Shown: positions 33,338 to 40,962, counted from the first letter of the stretch. The stretch: DNA of 43,724 nt from Pseudoflavonifractor phocaeensis (GCF_021531815.1 NZ_JADYUM010000020.1:1-43724); one strand, 5' to 3'. Program-made: numbers and translations. Notes: generated from the sequence alone by a model not told the origin.

Positions 33338-33453
33338 GAACCCCATGTCATGTAGGGCAAGGGTCAGTCCGGGGCCGCAGAGTCACGGCAAGCCGCGGCC
33401 CCCTGAAACCGGACGTTCCAGGAAAACCCTTGCGGCGGGGGCAAGCCCCCGCC
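33338..33453 (-). repeat. Dispersed intergenic repeat, copy B (between pstA and pstB)
   Basis: This copy fills most of the 200-base spacer. Read on the - strand it starts with the perfect 20-base hairpin GGCGGGGGC-AA-GCCCCCGCC (33434-33453) and continues with the same ordered blocks as copy C at 30915-31056. Inside it GGGGCCGC (33371-33378) can pair with GCGGCCCC (33395-33402). The two copies are inverted relative to each other. Confidence 0.75.
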
Positions 33454-33477
33454 CTGCCTGGATCGGCAAACGGGCAT

Positions 33478-34326
33478 TCACTTCTGTTTCAGTTTGTTGC
33501 CCGCCAGTTTGGCGGCCATATTGATGACCAGGGTGAGGGCCATGAGGATGGCGGCGATGGCGAAGGCCACATCGGTCTCCCCCCGCTCGTTGGCGTAGAG
33601 GTACAGGGCCAGGGTCAGGGTGGCGGAGGAGTTGGTCAGCGCCTCTTTAAAGCTGTACAGCACCGTGCCGAAGCCGGCGGTGAACAGCAGGGCGGCGGAC
33701 TCCCCCACGATGCGGCCAATGGCCAGGATACAGCCGGTGACGATGCCGTCCACGGCGTTGGGCAGCACCACGGTGCGGATCATGTGCCACTTGCCCGCGC
33801 CCAGGCCCAGGGCCCCCTCCCGGTAACTCTGGGGCACAGTCTTCAATGACTCCTGGGTGGTGCGGATGATGGTGGGCAGGATCATGACCACCAGGGTCAG
33901 GCTGCCCGCCAGCACGCCGGCCTTCAGGCCGCAGGTCTGGATGAAGATCATCATGCCCACCAGGCCGAAAATGATGGAGGGGATGCCGGTAAGGGTCTCG
34001 GCGGCGAACTCGATGATGGCGGCCAGCTTCCGGTTGGAGGCGTACTCCGTCAGGTAGATGGCGGCCCCCACCCCCAGTGGCAGGACGATGACCATGGTCA
34101 CCAGGATGATGTACAGGGTGCTGGCGATATGGGGCAGGATGCCGATGGTCCCCCGGATCATGCTGCTCTGGGTGGACACCAGCTCCCAGGTGACCCGGGG
34201 CAGGCCCCGGACAAAGATGTAGCCGATGAGGAAGACCAGGAGGGCACACACCAGGGCTCCGCACAGGTACAGAAGGACCCGCAGCCCCCGGTCATAGAGG
34301 CGGCGGCGCAGGGAAAGCTGTTCCAT
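33478..34326 (-). CDS. pstA: Phosphate ABC transporter permease PstA
   Basis: An inner-membrane permease of 282 residues that pairs with PstC to form the phosphate channel. Six hydrophobic helices are visible, the first at about 15-40 (VLLYLCGALVCALLVFLIGY). The EAA-type loop that contacts PstB is SYREGALGLGAGKWHMIRTVVLPNAVDGI. TGIPSIIFGLVGMMIF is a PstA-family block. ATG 34326 is 3 bases after the pstC stop codon, with GAGGGG upstream inside pstC, so the two are translationally coupled. Confidence 0.95.
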   Translation of the reverse strand: MEQLSLRRRLYDRGLRVLLYLCGALVCALLVFLIGYIFVRGLPRVTWELVSTQSSMIRGTIGILPHIASTLYIILVTMVIVLPLGVGAAIYLTEYASNRKLAAIIEFAAETLTGIPSIIFGLVGMMIFIQTCGLKAGVLAGSLTLVVMILPTIIRTTQESLKTVPQSYREGALGLGAGKWHMIRTVVLPNAVDGIVTGCILAIGRIVGESAALLFTAGFGTVLYSFKEALTNSSATLTLALYLYANERGETDVAFAIAAILMALTLVINMAAKLAGNKLKQK

Positions 34327-34329
34327 CTC

Positions 34330-35277
34330 TTACCCCTCCTTTTTATTTTTGATGAAGACATTGAGGATCACGTTGATGAGCATGATAAACAGGAACAGGA
34401 CCAGGCCCACCGAGTACAGGGCCTGCTGCCACAGGGAGCCCACCGCAGCGTAGGACATCTCGGAGGCGATGGCGGTTGTGAGGAAGCGCACCGAGGTGAA
34501 CAGGCCGCCGGGCATATTGGGCACGTTGCCGGACACCATGATGATGGCCATGGCCTCCCCGATGGCCCGGCCCACCCCCAGGACGATGGCGGTGGCCACG
34601 CCGGAGCGGGCGGCGGGGAGGGACACACGGAAGATGGTCTCGATATGGGTGGCCCCCAGGGCCAGGCTGGCCTCCTCATACTCCCGGGGTACCGCCCGAA
34701 GGGAGGTCTCGGCCACGTTGATGATGGAGGGCAGGATCATAATGGCCAACACCACGATGGCCGCCAGCAGGCAGGCGCCGGAGGACAGCTTGAAGGCCCG
34801 CTGGATGGCGGGGACCAGCACGATCATGCCCACCAGGCCGTAGACGATGGAAGGGATGCCGGCCAGAAGCTCCACGGCGGTGCGGATGACCCGGGCCACC
34901 TTGGGGGGTGCCACCTTGGCCAGAAACAGGGCGGTGAGGACGCCCACCGGCACCCCTACCAGTACCGCTCCGGCAGTGCCTGCCACGGAGGTGAGAATAA
35001 AGGGCAGGATACCGAACTTATCCTGCTTGCCGGCCCACTCGGTGCCGAACAGGAAATCGGTGACGCCGATCTCCAGGATGGCGGGCAGGCCGGAGATGAT
35101 GAGATAGAGGCAGATAAAAAGCACGCAGGCCACCGACACGAAGCCGCACAGCAAAAACAGGGTCTGGAAGCCAAACTCCATGGCCTCCCGGCTCTTACGC
35201 AGGCGGTTTCCCAGGCCGCTGTCCGCGGGGGTGGCGGGAGCCGGGGCAGGTCTTTCCATGATCTTCTCGCTTTCCAC
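34330..35277 (-). CDS. pstC: Phosphate ABC transporter permease PstC (GTG start)
   Basis: The second permease of the phosphate importer, 315 residues. GTG at 35277 follows AAAGGAGAG by 8 bases; an ATG 18 bases downstream is the alternative. A short Pro/Ala-rich cytoplasmic head (about 1-30) precedes six helices, the first FQTLFLLCGFVSVACVLFIC. The family block LLAGIPSIVYGLVGMIVL and the PstB-contact loop YEEASLALGATHIETIFRVSLP are present, with GRAIGEAMAIIMVSGNVP after it. It precedes pstA directly and follows pstS by 88 bases that include a hairpin. Confidence 0.95.
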   Translation of the reverse strand: MESEKIMERPAPAPATPADSGLGNRLRKSREAMEFGFQTLFLLCGFVSVACVLFICLYLIISGLPAILEIGVTDFLFGTEWAGKQDKFGILPFILTSVAGTAGAVLVGVPVGVLTALFLAKVAPPKVARVIRTAVELLAGIPSIVYGLVGMIVLVPAIQRAFKLSSGACLLAAIVVLAIMILPSIINVAETSLRAVPREYEEASLALGATHIETIFRVSLPAARSGVATAIVLGVGRAIGEAMAIIMVSGNVPNMPGGLFTSVRFLTTAIASEMSYAAVGSLWQQALYSVGLVLFLFIMLINVILNVFIKNKKEG

Positions 35278-35318
35278 GGGGAGCTCTCCTTTCTATGGTC
35301 CCTTAATCCTAGGGGAAT

Positions 35319-35347
35319 AGCCCCCGTCCCGGTGTGGGGCGGGGGCT
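35319..35347 (-). other. Hairpin between pstS and pstC
   Basis: AGCCCCCG pairs with CGGGGGCT, with an extra inner CCC/GGG. There is no T-run. Stems like this often protect the binding-protein mRNA so that pstS is made in excess over the permease genes. Confidence 0.55.
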
Positions 35348-35365
35348 TGGTATCGGGTCATCGGG

Positions 35366-36259
35366 TCAGGCCACGGGGACGGCGCCGGCGGAGCGGATCA
35401 GCTCGGAGGCGGCGGAGGAGGTCGCCCAGTCGAAGTAGGCCTGGGCCACATCGCTCAGGGGTTCATTTTCTTTGGTGACCAGGACGAAGGGACGCTGGAT
35501 GGCGTAGGTCCCGTCCAGGACTGTGTCCTCGGTGCAGGCGGTGCCATTCACGGTGAGGGCCTTGATGCCGTCCTTGCCCTCAACGGAGGAGAGGGAGGCG
35601 TAGCCGATAGCCTGGGGGTTGTTCTTCACCGCCTCGATGACAGCGCCGGTGGAGGTCAGTTCCTGGGCCAGCACGCACTTGTCGGTGGTGCCGGTGATGG
35701 ACTCGAAGCCGTCCCGGGTGCCGGAGCCGCCTTCGCGGCCGATACAGGCGATCTCGCCGTCGGCGCCGCCCAACTCAGACCAGTTGGTGATCTCGCCAGT
35801 GAAGATCTGGGCGATCTGCTCCACGGTCAGGTCCTCCAGGTTGGACTGGGCGTTGACAATGACGGCGATGCCGTCCAGAGCCAGGACAGTCTCCTTCAGG
35901 CCGGCGGCCTTCTCCTCGTCCTTCAGGCCGCGGGAGGCCAGGCCGATGTCGGCGGTGCCGTTCTTGGCTGCCTCAATACCGGTGCCGGAGCCAGTGGGAT
36001 CATAGGAGACCTTCACGTCGGGATTGTCGATGCCAAATTGCTCGTTCAAGGTCAGGATGACCTTCTCCATGGAGGTGGAACCGTTGGTGGAGATGGTGCC
36101 GCTGAGCTTGGTGTTGTCAGGGGTGGAAGCGGGCTGGCTGGCGCTGGTGTTGGTATTGGTAGTGGTGTTGGAAGCGGTGTTGTTTCCGCTGCCGCCGCAG
36201 CCGGCCAGCAGGGACAGGGCCATGACCACGGACAGGCCCAGACAAGTCAGTTTTTTCAT
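35366..36259 (-). CDS. pstS: Phosphate-binding lipoprotein PstS
   Basis: The solute-binding subunit of the phosphate importer, 297 residues. ATG 36259 has AGGAG about 9 bases upstream. The signal MKKLTCLGLSVVMALSLLAGC ends in lipobox LAGC, so it is lipid-anchored outside. A Ser/Thr/Asn-rich linker (about 26-50) is followed by ISTNGSTSMEKVILTLNEQF, and DPTGSGTGIEAAKNG and GREGGSGTRDGFE, which supply the phosphate-binding Ser, Thr, Arg and Asp. PstS leads the operon and sits behind a probable Pho box, so it should be strongly induced by phosphate starvation. Confidence 0.96.
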   Translation of the reverse strand: MKKLTCLGLSVVMALSLLAGCGGSGNNTASNTTTNTNTSASQPASTPDNTKLSGTISTNGSTSMEKVILTLNEQFGIDNPDVKVSYDPTGSGTGIEAAKNGTADIGLASRGLKDEEKAAGLKETVLALDGIAVIVNAQSNLEDLTVEQIAQIFTGEITNWSELGGADGEIACIGREGGSGTRDGFESITGTTDKCVLAQELTSTGAVIEAVKNNPQAIGYASLSSVEGKDGIKALTVNGTACTEDTVLDGTYAIQRPFVLVTKENEPLSDVAQAYFDWATSSAASELIRSAGAVPVA

Positions 36260-36310
36260 TTTAAGTACTCCTTTTTTCGTCATTGGATTCTGTTTTGGTC
36301 TACGGTGCCC

Positions 36311-36406
36311 AGTATAAAAACCCTATGTAAAATGCGAAACAGCCGCTGTGTTAACTCTTTGTAAAATCCCGTTTTCATGTAAAAAGAGGACGCCCCGGAA
36401 TGTAAA
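36311..36406 (-). promoter_or_regulatory. pstS promoter with Pho-box hexamers
   Basis: Read on the - strand, TTTACA occurs at 36401-36406, 36378-36383, 36360-36365 and 36326-36331, and TTAACA at 36349-36354. The pair at 36360/36349 is spaced by exactly 5 bases, as in the PhoP boxes of Bacillus (TTAACA repeats, about 11-base period). A -10 TATACT lies at 36311-36316 with no good -35, as expected for an activated promoter. Confidence 0.75.
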
Positions 36407-36421
36407 ATCCCGCGGCGTCCT
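36381..36421 (-). terminator. Terminator of the DUF378 gene
   Basis: On the - strand AGGACGCC and GGCGTCCT (36387-36394 with 36414-36421) form a stem, followed by TTTTT at 36381-36385. One of the TTTACA hexamers lies in its loop. Confidence 0.7.
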
Positions 36422-36453
36422 TTGTTCTCCGGTCTCCCGGTCCTGTTTTCCAG

Positions 36454-36666
36454 TCAGTTCCGCTCCTCCACCGGGTCCTTGTCCCGAAAGAGCAGGGAGA
36501 CACACCACACGGCGGACAGGCCCACCAGGGTGTAGACCACCCGGCTGATCATGCTGCCCGAGCCTCCGCAGGCGAAGGCCACCAGGTCAAACTGGAACAG
36601 GCCCACGCAGCCCCAGTTCAGGCCGCCGATGATCAGCAGGGTCAGGGCGATTCTGTCCATCACCAT
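36454..36666 (-). CDS. DUF378 family small membrane protein
   Basis: A 70-residue protein with two hydrophobic helices. It matches the DUF378 (YuzA-like) pattern: DRIALTLLIIGGLNWGCVGL at the start, then FDLVAFACGG, and a second helix SRVVYTLVGLSAVWCVSLLF. The GGLNWG and R-x-VYTLVG texts are the conserved parts of the family, whose function is unknown. GGAGG lies 10 bases before ATG 36666; a second ATG two codons in is possible. It has its own terminator and precedes the pst-pho operon on the same strand. Confidence 0.88.
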   Translation of the reverse strand: MVMDRIALTLLIIGGLNWGCVGLFQFDLVAFACGGSGSMISRVVYTLVGLSAVWCVSLLFRDKDPVEERN

Positions 36667-36805
36667 ATCAGATTACCTCCTTGGATTGGCTTACGGGGAT
36701 AGCTTTTCCAAAAGCGCAGTCATTATGCCAATAAAACATTTTATTTTTCAACCTGCCGCCATTTTGCCTCCGCGCTTCTTTCTCCAGGCCGCCGCACAAA
36801 ACTGA

Positions 36806-36834
36806 TTGTAATTTGCTTTGTTTTCCTGTATGAT
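36806..36834 (+). promoter_or_regulatory. Predicted promoter of the ruvX operon
   Basis: TTGTAA at 36806-36811 and TATGAT at 36829-36834, spacer exactly 17 bases, 26 bases before the ruvX start. Confidence 0.65.
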
Positions 36835-36860
36835 GGTGTCACAGAAAGGATGTGACGCCC

Positions 36861-37280
36861 ATGAAGATCATGGCCATCGACTACGGAGACGCCCATACCG
36901 GGGTCGCTCTCTCCGACCCCACCGGGTTTCTGGCGGGCAGCGCCACCACCATCCACAGCCGGAAGGAGGAGGTCGTCCTCTCAGAGCTGGCCCGGATGGT
37001 CCGGGAGAACCAGGTGGACGAGCTGGTCATGGGCTTCCCCCGGAACATGGACGGCACCGAGGGGCCCCGGGCGGAGCTGTACCGGGCCTTCGCCGGAAAG
37101 GTGGAGGAGGCCACCGGCCTGAAGGTGGTGCTGTGGGACGAGCGGCGGACCACGGTAGACGCCCACCGCATCCTCTTTGAGGCGGGGAAAAATGCCAAAA
37201 AGCGGAAAAAGACGGTGGACGCCGTGGCCGCCTCCCTGATCCTGGAGGGATACCTGGACTTCAAGCGGATGAGAGGCTGA
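36861..37280 (+). CDS. ruvX: Holliday junction resolvase-like / pre-16S rRNA nuclease RuvX (YqgF)
   Basis: An RNase H-fold protein of 139 residues. YqgF proteins mature the 5' end of 16S rRNA in E. coli and were first named as putative resolvases. The first acidic motif is AIDYGDAHTGVALSDP, the second strand VDELVMGFPRNMDGTEGPR, and then VVLWDERRTTVDAH and KKTVDAVAASLILEGYL with the last catalytic Asp. All three acidic positions are intact. I choose ATG 36861 (MKIMAIDYGD); a GTG 9 bases upstream overlaps the AAAGGA site. It is the first gene of a four-gene rightward operon. Confidence 0.93.
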   Translation: MKIMAIDYGDAHTGVALSDPTGFLAGSATTIHSRKEEVVLSELARMVRENQVDELVMGFPRNMDGTEGPRAELYRAFAGKVEEATGLKVVLWDERRTTVDAHRILFEAGKNAKKRKKTVDAVAASLILEGYLDFKRMRG

Positions 37281-37310
37281 GGCACATTTGATGAAACAGA
37301 GGAGGAACTA

Positions 37311-37598
37311 ATGATGTTGGGAATCAATGTCACCTATACCATGAAGCCCGAAGGGCGGGCCGGTTTCCTGGCCGGGATCGCCGCCTGCGGCGTTCAGGCG
37401 GAGGTCCGCCGGGAGGCGGGCTGCCTCCAGTACGACTACTTTCTGCCTGTGGGGGATGAGGACAGCCTGCTCCTCATGGAGAAGTGGACCAGCCGCGAGG
37501 CCCAGAAGGTCCATCTGACCCAGCCCCATATGGCCAAGATCGCCGCCCTCAAGGAGCAATTCGTCGCGGACACCCAGGTGGTGCTCTACGACCTGTGA
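37311..37598 (+). CDS. ABM-domain (antibiotic biosynthesis monooxygenase / YgiN-like) protein
   Basis: A 95-residue ferredoxin-like-fold protein. The pattern VTYTMKPEGRAGFLAGIAA, then VRREAGCLQYDYFLPVGDEDSLLLMEKWTSREAQKVHL and LTQPHMAKI (given in parts) is that of the ABM/YgiN group, small dimeric proteins that oxidise quinols or bind heme or aromatic compounds. The E-x-G-C-x-x-Y and W-x-x-x-x-A-x-x-x-H positions are conserved. GAGGAGG precedes ATG 37311. It lies 30 bases after ruvX and 47 bases before the flavodoxin-ferredoxin gene, so a redox role is plausible, but the substrate is unknown. Confidence 0.8.
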   Translation: MMLGINVTYTMKPEGRAGFLAGIAACGVQAEVRREAGCLQYDYFLPVGDEDSLLLMEKWTSREAQKVHLTQPHMAKIAALKEQFVADTQVVLYDL

Positions 37599-37645
37599 CC
37601 CAAAACGTCAAATACCAAATGGAATATTAGGGAGGAAAACTACTT

Positions 37646-38479
37646 ATGGAGATCAAAACTGTGTGGTCTGTCTGGTTCAGCGCCACCGGGACCACCCAAA
37701 AGGTGGTCACCGCCCTGTCCAAGTCTCTGGCGGAGCAGCTGGGGGCCGGCTGGCAGGAGTACAGCTTCAATCTGCCCAAGGCCCGTGAGGAGGACCTGAC
37801 CTTCGACCCCGGGGATCTGGTGGTACTGGGCGTCCCCGTCTATGCCGGACGAGTGCCCAACCTGATCCTGCCCTACGTCCGTGACCGCATCCACGGCGGT
37901 GGGGCCCTGGCCGTCCCCGTGGTGCTGTACGGCAACCGGAACTTTGACGACGGCCTGATGGAGCTGCGAAACGTGGCCCGGGACAACGGCTTCTGCCCCG
38001 TGTCTGCCGGCGCCTTCGTGGGCGAGCACTCCTTCTCCAAGGTTCTGGGGGCTGGACGGCCCGACGGGGACGACATGGCCCTGGTCCAGCAGCTGGCGGA
38101 CCGGACCGCCGCCAAGGTAAAAGCCCTGACAGAGGCGCCCGCCCAGGCGGTGGAGGTGGAGGGCTGCGACCCCATCCGCCCCTACTACACCCCCCGGGAC
38201 CGCCACGGGGAGCCCATCCGCGACTTCCTCAAGGCCAAGCCCGTCACCGACCCGGCCAAGTGCGTCAAGTGCGGCCTCTGCGCCCGCATCTGCCCCATGG
38301 GGTCCATCGATCCCCAGGACGTGTCCAGTGTGGTGGGCAAGTGCATCAAGTGCTGCGCCTGCGTGAAGAAGTGCCCACGTGGCGCCAAGTATTTTGACCA
38401 TGAGGGCTACCTGTACCACCAGCATGAGCTGGAGGACCAGTACGCCGGACGGCGGGCGGAGAGCAAGATCTTCCTGTAA
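37646..38479 (+). CDS. EFR1-type flavodoxin-ferredoxin fusion protein
   Basis: A 277-residue cytoplasmic electron-transfer protein with two parts. Residues about 1-165 are a flavodoxin-like domain with the phosphate loop FSATGTTQKV (11-20) and VVLGVPVYAGRVPNLILPYV. Residues about 205-255 carry two 4Fe-4S motifs, CVKCGLCARICP and CIKCCACVKKCP, each with four Cys. This fusion is called EFR1 and is common in anaerobic Firmicutes. It should carry electrons between the FMN and the clusters; partners are unknown. GGAGG precedes ATG 37646. It sits between the ABM protein and the aldolase in one operon. Confidence 0.9.
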   Translation: MEIKTVWSVWFSATGTTQKVVTALSKSLAEQLGAGWQEYSFNLPKAREEDLTFDPGDLVVLGVPVYAGRVPNLILPYVRDRIHGGGALAVPVVLYGNRNFDDGLMELRNVARDNGFCPVSAGAFVGEHSFSKVLGAGRPDGDDMALVQQLADRTAAKVKALTEAPAQAVEVEGCDPIRPYYTPRDRHGEPIRDFLKAKPVTDPAKCVKCGLCARICPMGSIDPQDVSSVVGKCIKCCACVKKCPRGAKYFDHEGYLYHQHELEDQYAGRRAESKIFL

Positions 38480-38503
38480 TATTGTTCAAAAGGAGCGGTG
38501 GGC

Positions 38504-39163
38504 GTGAAGGATCATCGTCGGGAGCTGTGTCAGGTGTGCCGCCTGCTGTATGACCGGGGCTATGTGGTGGGACACGACGGCAACGTGTCCCTGCGCCTGG
38601 AGGGGGACCGGATACTCATCACCCCCTCCGGGGCGTCCAAGGGGCGGATGGAGCCGGACATGCTGGTGGTCTGCGGTCTGGACGGCCAGGTGCTGGAGGG
38701 GGACCGCTGGCCCTCCTCGGAGATGGCCATGCACCTGCTGGTCTACCGGGAACGGCCCGATGTGGGGGCCGTGGTCCATGCCCACCCGCCTGTGTCCACC
38801 GCCTTCGCCATCTGCCGCCGTCCCCTGTCCCAGAAGTACCTCACCGAGACCATCAGCGGCCTGGGGGAGGTACCGGTGGCTCCCTTCGCCCTCCCCTCCA
38901 CCCATGAGGTGCCCGACAGCATTCTGCCCTATGTGGACGGCCACAACGCGGTGCTGCTGGCCAACCACGGGGCCCTGACCTGGGGCAAGGACCTGTGGAC
39001 CGCCTTCGACCGGATGGAGACCGTGGAGCAGACCGCCAGAATTTACGCCCAGGTCAGCCAGCTGGGCGGGGGCGTGGAGCTGTCTCCCGGGCAGGTGGAA
39101 CAGCTCTTGGCCCTCAGCGGACACTACGAGGCTTTGGCGGGGCGGCGGGCATCAAACAAATAA
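38504..39163 (+). CDS. Class II aldolase/adducin family protein (L-fuculose-phosphate-aldolase-like)
   Basis: A zinc-dependent class II aldolase of 219 residues, closest to FucA. AAAAGGAG ends at 38495, so the GTG at 38504 (8 bases away) is a better start than the GTG at 38498 (2 bases away). The phosphate-binding part is GHDGNVSLRL and TPSGASKGRM. The zinc ligands are in VVHAHPPVS (HxH) and ANHGALTWGK, with the catalytic Glu expected in the WPSSEMAMHL segment. It would cleave a sugar or polyol phosphate to dihydroxyacetone phosphate and an aldehyde; without sugar kinase neighbours the substrate is open. The stop codon lies in the terminator stem. Confidence 0.85.
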   Translation: MKDHRRELCQVCRLLYDRGYVVGHDGNVSLRLEGDRILITPSGASKGRMEPDMLVVCGLDGQVLEGDRWPSSEMAMHLLVYRERPDVGAVVHAHPPVSTAFAICRRPLSQKYLTETISGLGEVPVAPFALPSTHEVPDSILPYVDGHNAVLLANHGALTWGKDLWTAFDRMETVEQTARIYAQVSQLGGGVELSPGQVEQLLALSGHYEALAGRRASNK

Positions 39164-39193
39164 AAAGCGGAAGGCAGATGCCTTCCGCTTTTT
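39162..39193 (+). terminator. Terminator of the ruvX operon
   Basis: A 14-bp stem (39162-39175 with 39180-39193), loop AGAT, with five T at the 3' end. It includes the stop codon of the aldolase gene. Confidence 0.9.
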
Positions 39194-39286
39194 ATTGAAT
39201 CATGCGCGCATACCACAGCAATAAAATATCCCAATTTCAGATAAAACCAAAATACGCTTCCCCGGGCCGTATATGATAGATCCCGG

Positions 39287-39598
39287 ATGATACTGATGAA
39301 ACATCACAACATGAAATTAGAACGCGTCCGCATGCTGCGGCTTGAACATCGCTATACGCAAAAAGAAATCGCGAAGTACCTAAACATAACGCAAAACACC
39401 TATTCTCGCTACGAAACTGGAATTTCAGATTTCCCAATCGACGCGCTGGTTTTACTGGCGCGTCTCTACCAAGTCAGCATGGACTATCTCCTGGGGCAAA
39501 CTGCCATTAAAACACCCTATCCACTTCCGAAAAACGCACAGAATAAATTTTTGCATAGTTTTACTCACCGCTCCATTTTCCAGAAAAACGCGCTGTAG
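39287..39598 (+). CDS. XRE-family helix-turn-helix regulator, atypical base composition
   Basis: A 103-residue DNA-binding protein. Residues about 10-68 are a lambda-repressor-type HTH: MLRLEHRYTQKEIAKYLNIT and TQNTYSRYETGISDFPIDAL with the helix pair at about 24-43, then LARLYQVSMDYLLG. The last ~30 residues are basic and unstructured. Starts at 39287, 39296 and 39311 are all possible; none has a strong ribosome site. The gene and its upstream 100 bases are clearly richer in A and T than neighbours and use codons such as AAA, ATA and TTA, which suggests recent transfer. The 3' end overlaps the convergent GH13 gene by 34 bases. Confidence 0.82.
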   Translation: MILMKHHNMKLERVRMLRLEHRYTQKEIAKYLNITQNTYSRYETGISDFPIDALVLLARLYQVSMDYLLGQTAIKTPYPLPKNAQNKFLHSFTHRSIFQKNAL

Positions 39599-40875
39599 GG
39601 CGGCAGCTCGCTGCCTCCGCCGAAGTCATGGGGCGCGCCGGAGATCAAGTCCACAGCGGCGCCGCAGCCCGCGTCAAAGTGGGCCCAATAGGGCTGGCTG
39701 TCGATGTTGACGGCCACCAGCACCCGCTCCTCCTCCGTCCTCCGCTCAAAGATGGCCTGCTTGTTGGTGAGCATCACGTTCCGGTAGGACCCCCGGCACA
39801 GGGCGGGGCTGTTTTTGCGTGCGGCGGCCAGTCTGGCGATCCAGTCCGTCAGTTGGTTCCACTCCGGACGTTCCAGGGCGGGGCGCAGGGCGTTGTCCCC
39901 CTCCCGCTTGTCTCCCCGGACGCCCCACTCGCTGCCGTAATAGAGGGCGGGCACCCCAGGCATTCCGAAGAGCAGGGCGTAGGCCAGGGGCAGATGGTTG
40001 GGGTCGCTGAGCTGGGTGGCGATGCGGGTCACGTCGTGGTTATCCAGAAAGGACAACAGGTGCGCCCCCTTGTACAGGGTCCACTGCTCCGGCCCGAACT
40101 GCCGGGCCAGGGAGTGGCAGATCTCAAAGAGGTTCAGGGAGTTGAAGCTGGACCACAGGCCCTTGTAGCACTCGTAGTTGGTGACGCTGTGGCACAGCTC
40201 CGGGCCCATCCAGCGGTTATAGTCCCCGTGGAGGGTCTCCCCCATCAGGACGAAGCCGGGCTTCAGGCTGCTGGTGAAGGCCCGCAGCTGCTTCAGGTAC
40301 TCCGGCGGCAAGCAGTAGGCCACGTCCAGCCGCAGGCCGTCGATGCCGAACTGGTCCACCCAGGACCGGATGGCCCGGAACTGGTGGTCCACCACCGCCG
40401 GATTCCAGAGGTTCAGCTTCACCAGCTCGTTATGGCCCTCCCAGGATTCGTACCAGAAGCCGTCGTTCCGGTCGGCGTTTCCGTCGAAGCTGATGTGGAA
40501 CCAATCTTGATAGGGACTGTCCCACTTCTTCTCCCGCACGTCCCGGAAGGCCCAGAAGCCCCGGCCCACATGGTTGAACACCCCGTCCAGCATCACCCGC
40601 AGCCCCGCGTCGTGGAAGGCCCGGCACACCTGGGCCAGGTCTTCGTTGGTGCCCAGCCGAGGGTCCACCTGAAAATAGTCCCGGGTGTCGTAGCCGTGGC
40701 GGTCGCTGTCAAACACCGGGTTGAGGAGCACCGTGTCCGCTCCCGTCCTTTTGATATGGTCCACCCAGTCCAGCAGGCACAGGATGCGGGGCTGGGGATT
40801 GCCGTCGTTGTCCGCGGGGGCCCCGCACAGGCCCAGGGGATAGATCTGGTAAACCACCGCTTGGTCAAACCACAT
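39565..40875 (-). CDS. GH13 alpha-amylase-family glycoside hydrolase
   Basis: A cytoplasmic GH13 enzyme of 436 residues acting on alpha-glucan oligosaccharides (no signal peptide, so substrates must be imported or internal). The four GH13 regions are DGVFNH (97-102), GLRLDVAYC with nucleophile Asp184, MGETLHGDY with acid/base Glu213, and FLDNHDVTR with His280 and Asp281. The barrel is followed by a short beta domain from about 350. It is shorter than neopullulanases and lacks their N-terminal domain. ATG 40875 follows AAAGGAG. It may act on maltooligosaccharides or glycogen; the exact bond is not readable here. Confidence 0.9.
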   Translation of the reverse strand: MWFDQAVVYQIYPLGLCGAPADNDGNPQPRILCLLDWVDHIKRTGADTVLLNPVFDSDRHGYDTRDYFQVDPRLGTNEDLAQVCRAFHDAGLRVMLDGVFNHVGRGFWAFRDVREKKWDSPYQDWFHISFDGNADRNDGFWYESWEGHNELVKLNLWNPAVVDHQFRAIRSWVDQFGIDGLRLDVAYCLPPEYLKQLRAFTSSLKPGFVLMGETLHGDYNRWMGPELCHSVTNYECYKGLWSSFNSLNLFEICHSLARQFGPEQWTLYKGAHLLSFLDNHDVTRIATQLSDPNHLPLAYALLFGMPGVPALYYGSEWGVRGDKREGDNALRPALERPEWNQLTDWIARLAAARKNSPALCRGSYRNVMLTNKQAIFERRTEEERVLVAVNIDSQPYWAHFDAGCGAAVDLISGAPHDFGGGSELPPYSAFFWKMER

Positions 40876-40962
40876 ATGCCTTCTCCTTTCGTCCCGCGCA
40901 GGCTTTGGCGCGGGACCTTTTTCCCATCATATCGGATATAGCCGGCCAGAACAAATGAAAAA

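Noticed and set aside
35319-35347. Terminator between pstS and pstC
   Set aside because: No T-run; the pst genes are expected to be co-transcribed, so an mRNA-stabilising stem is more likely.
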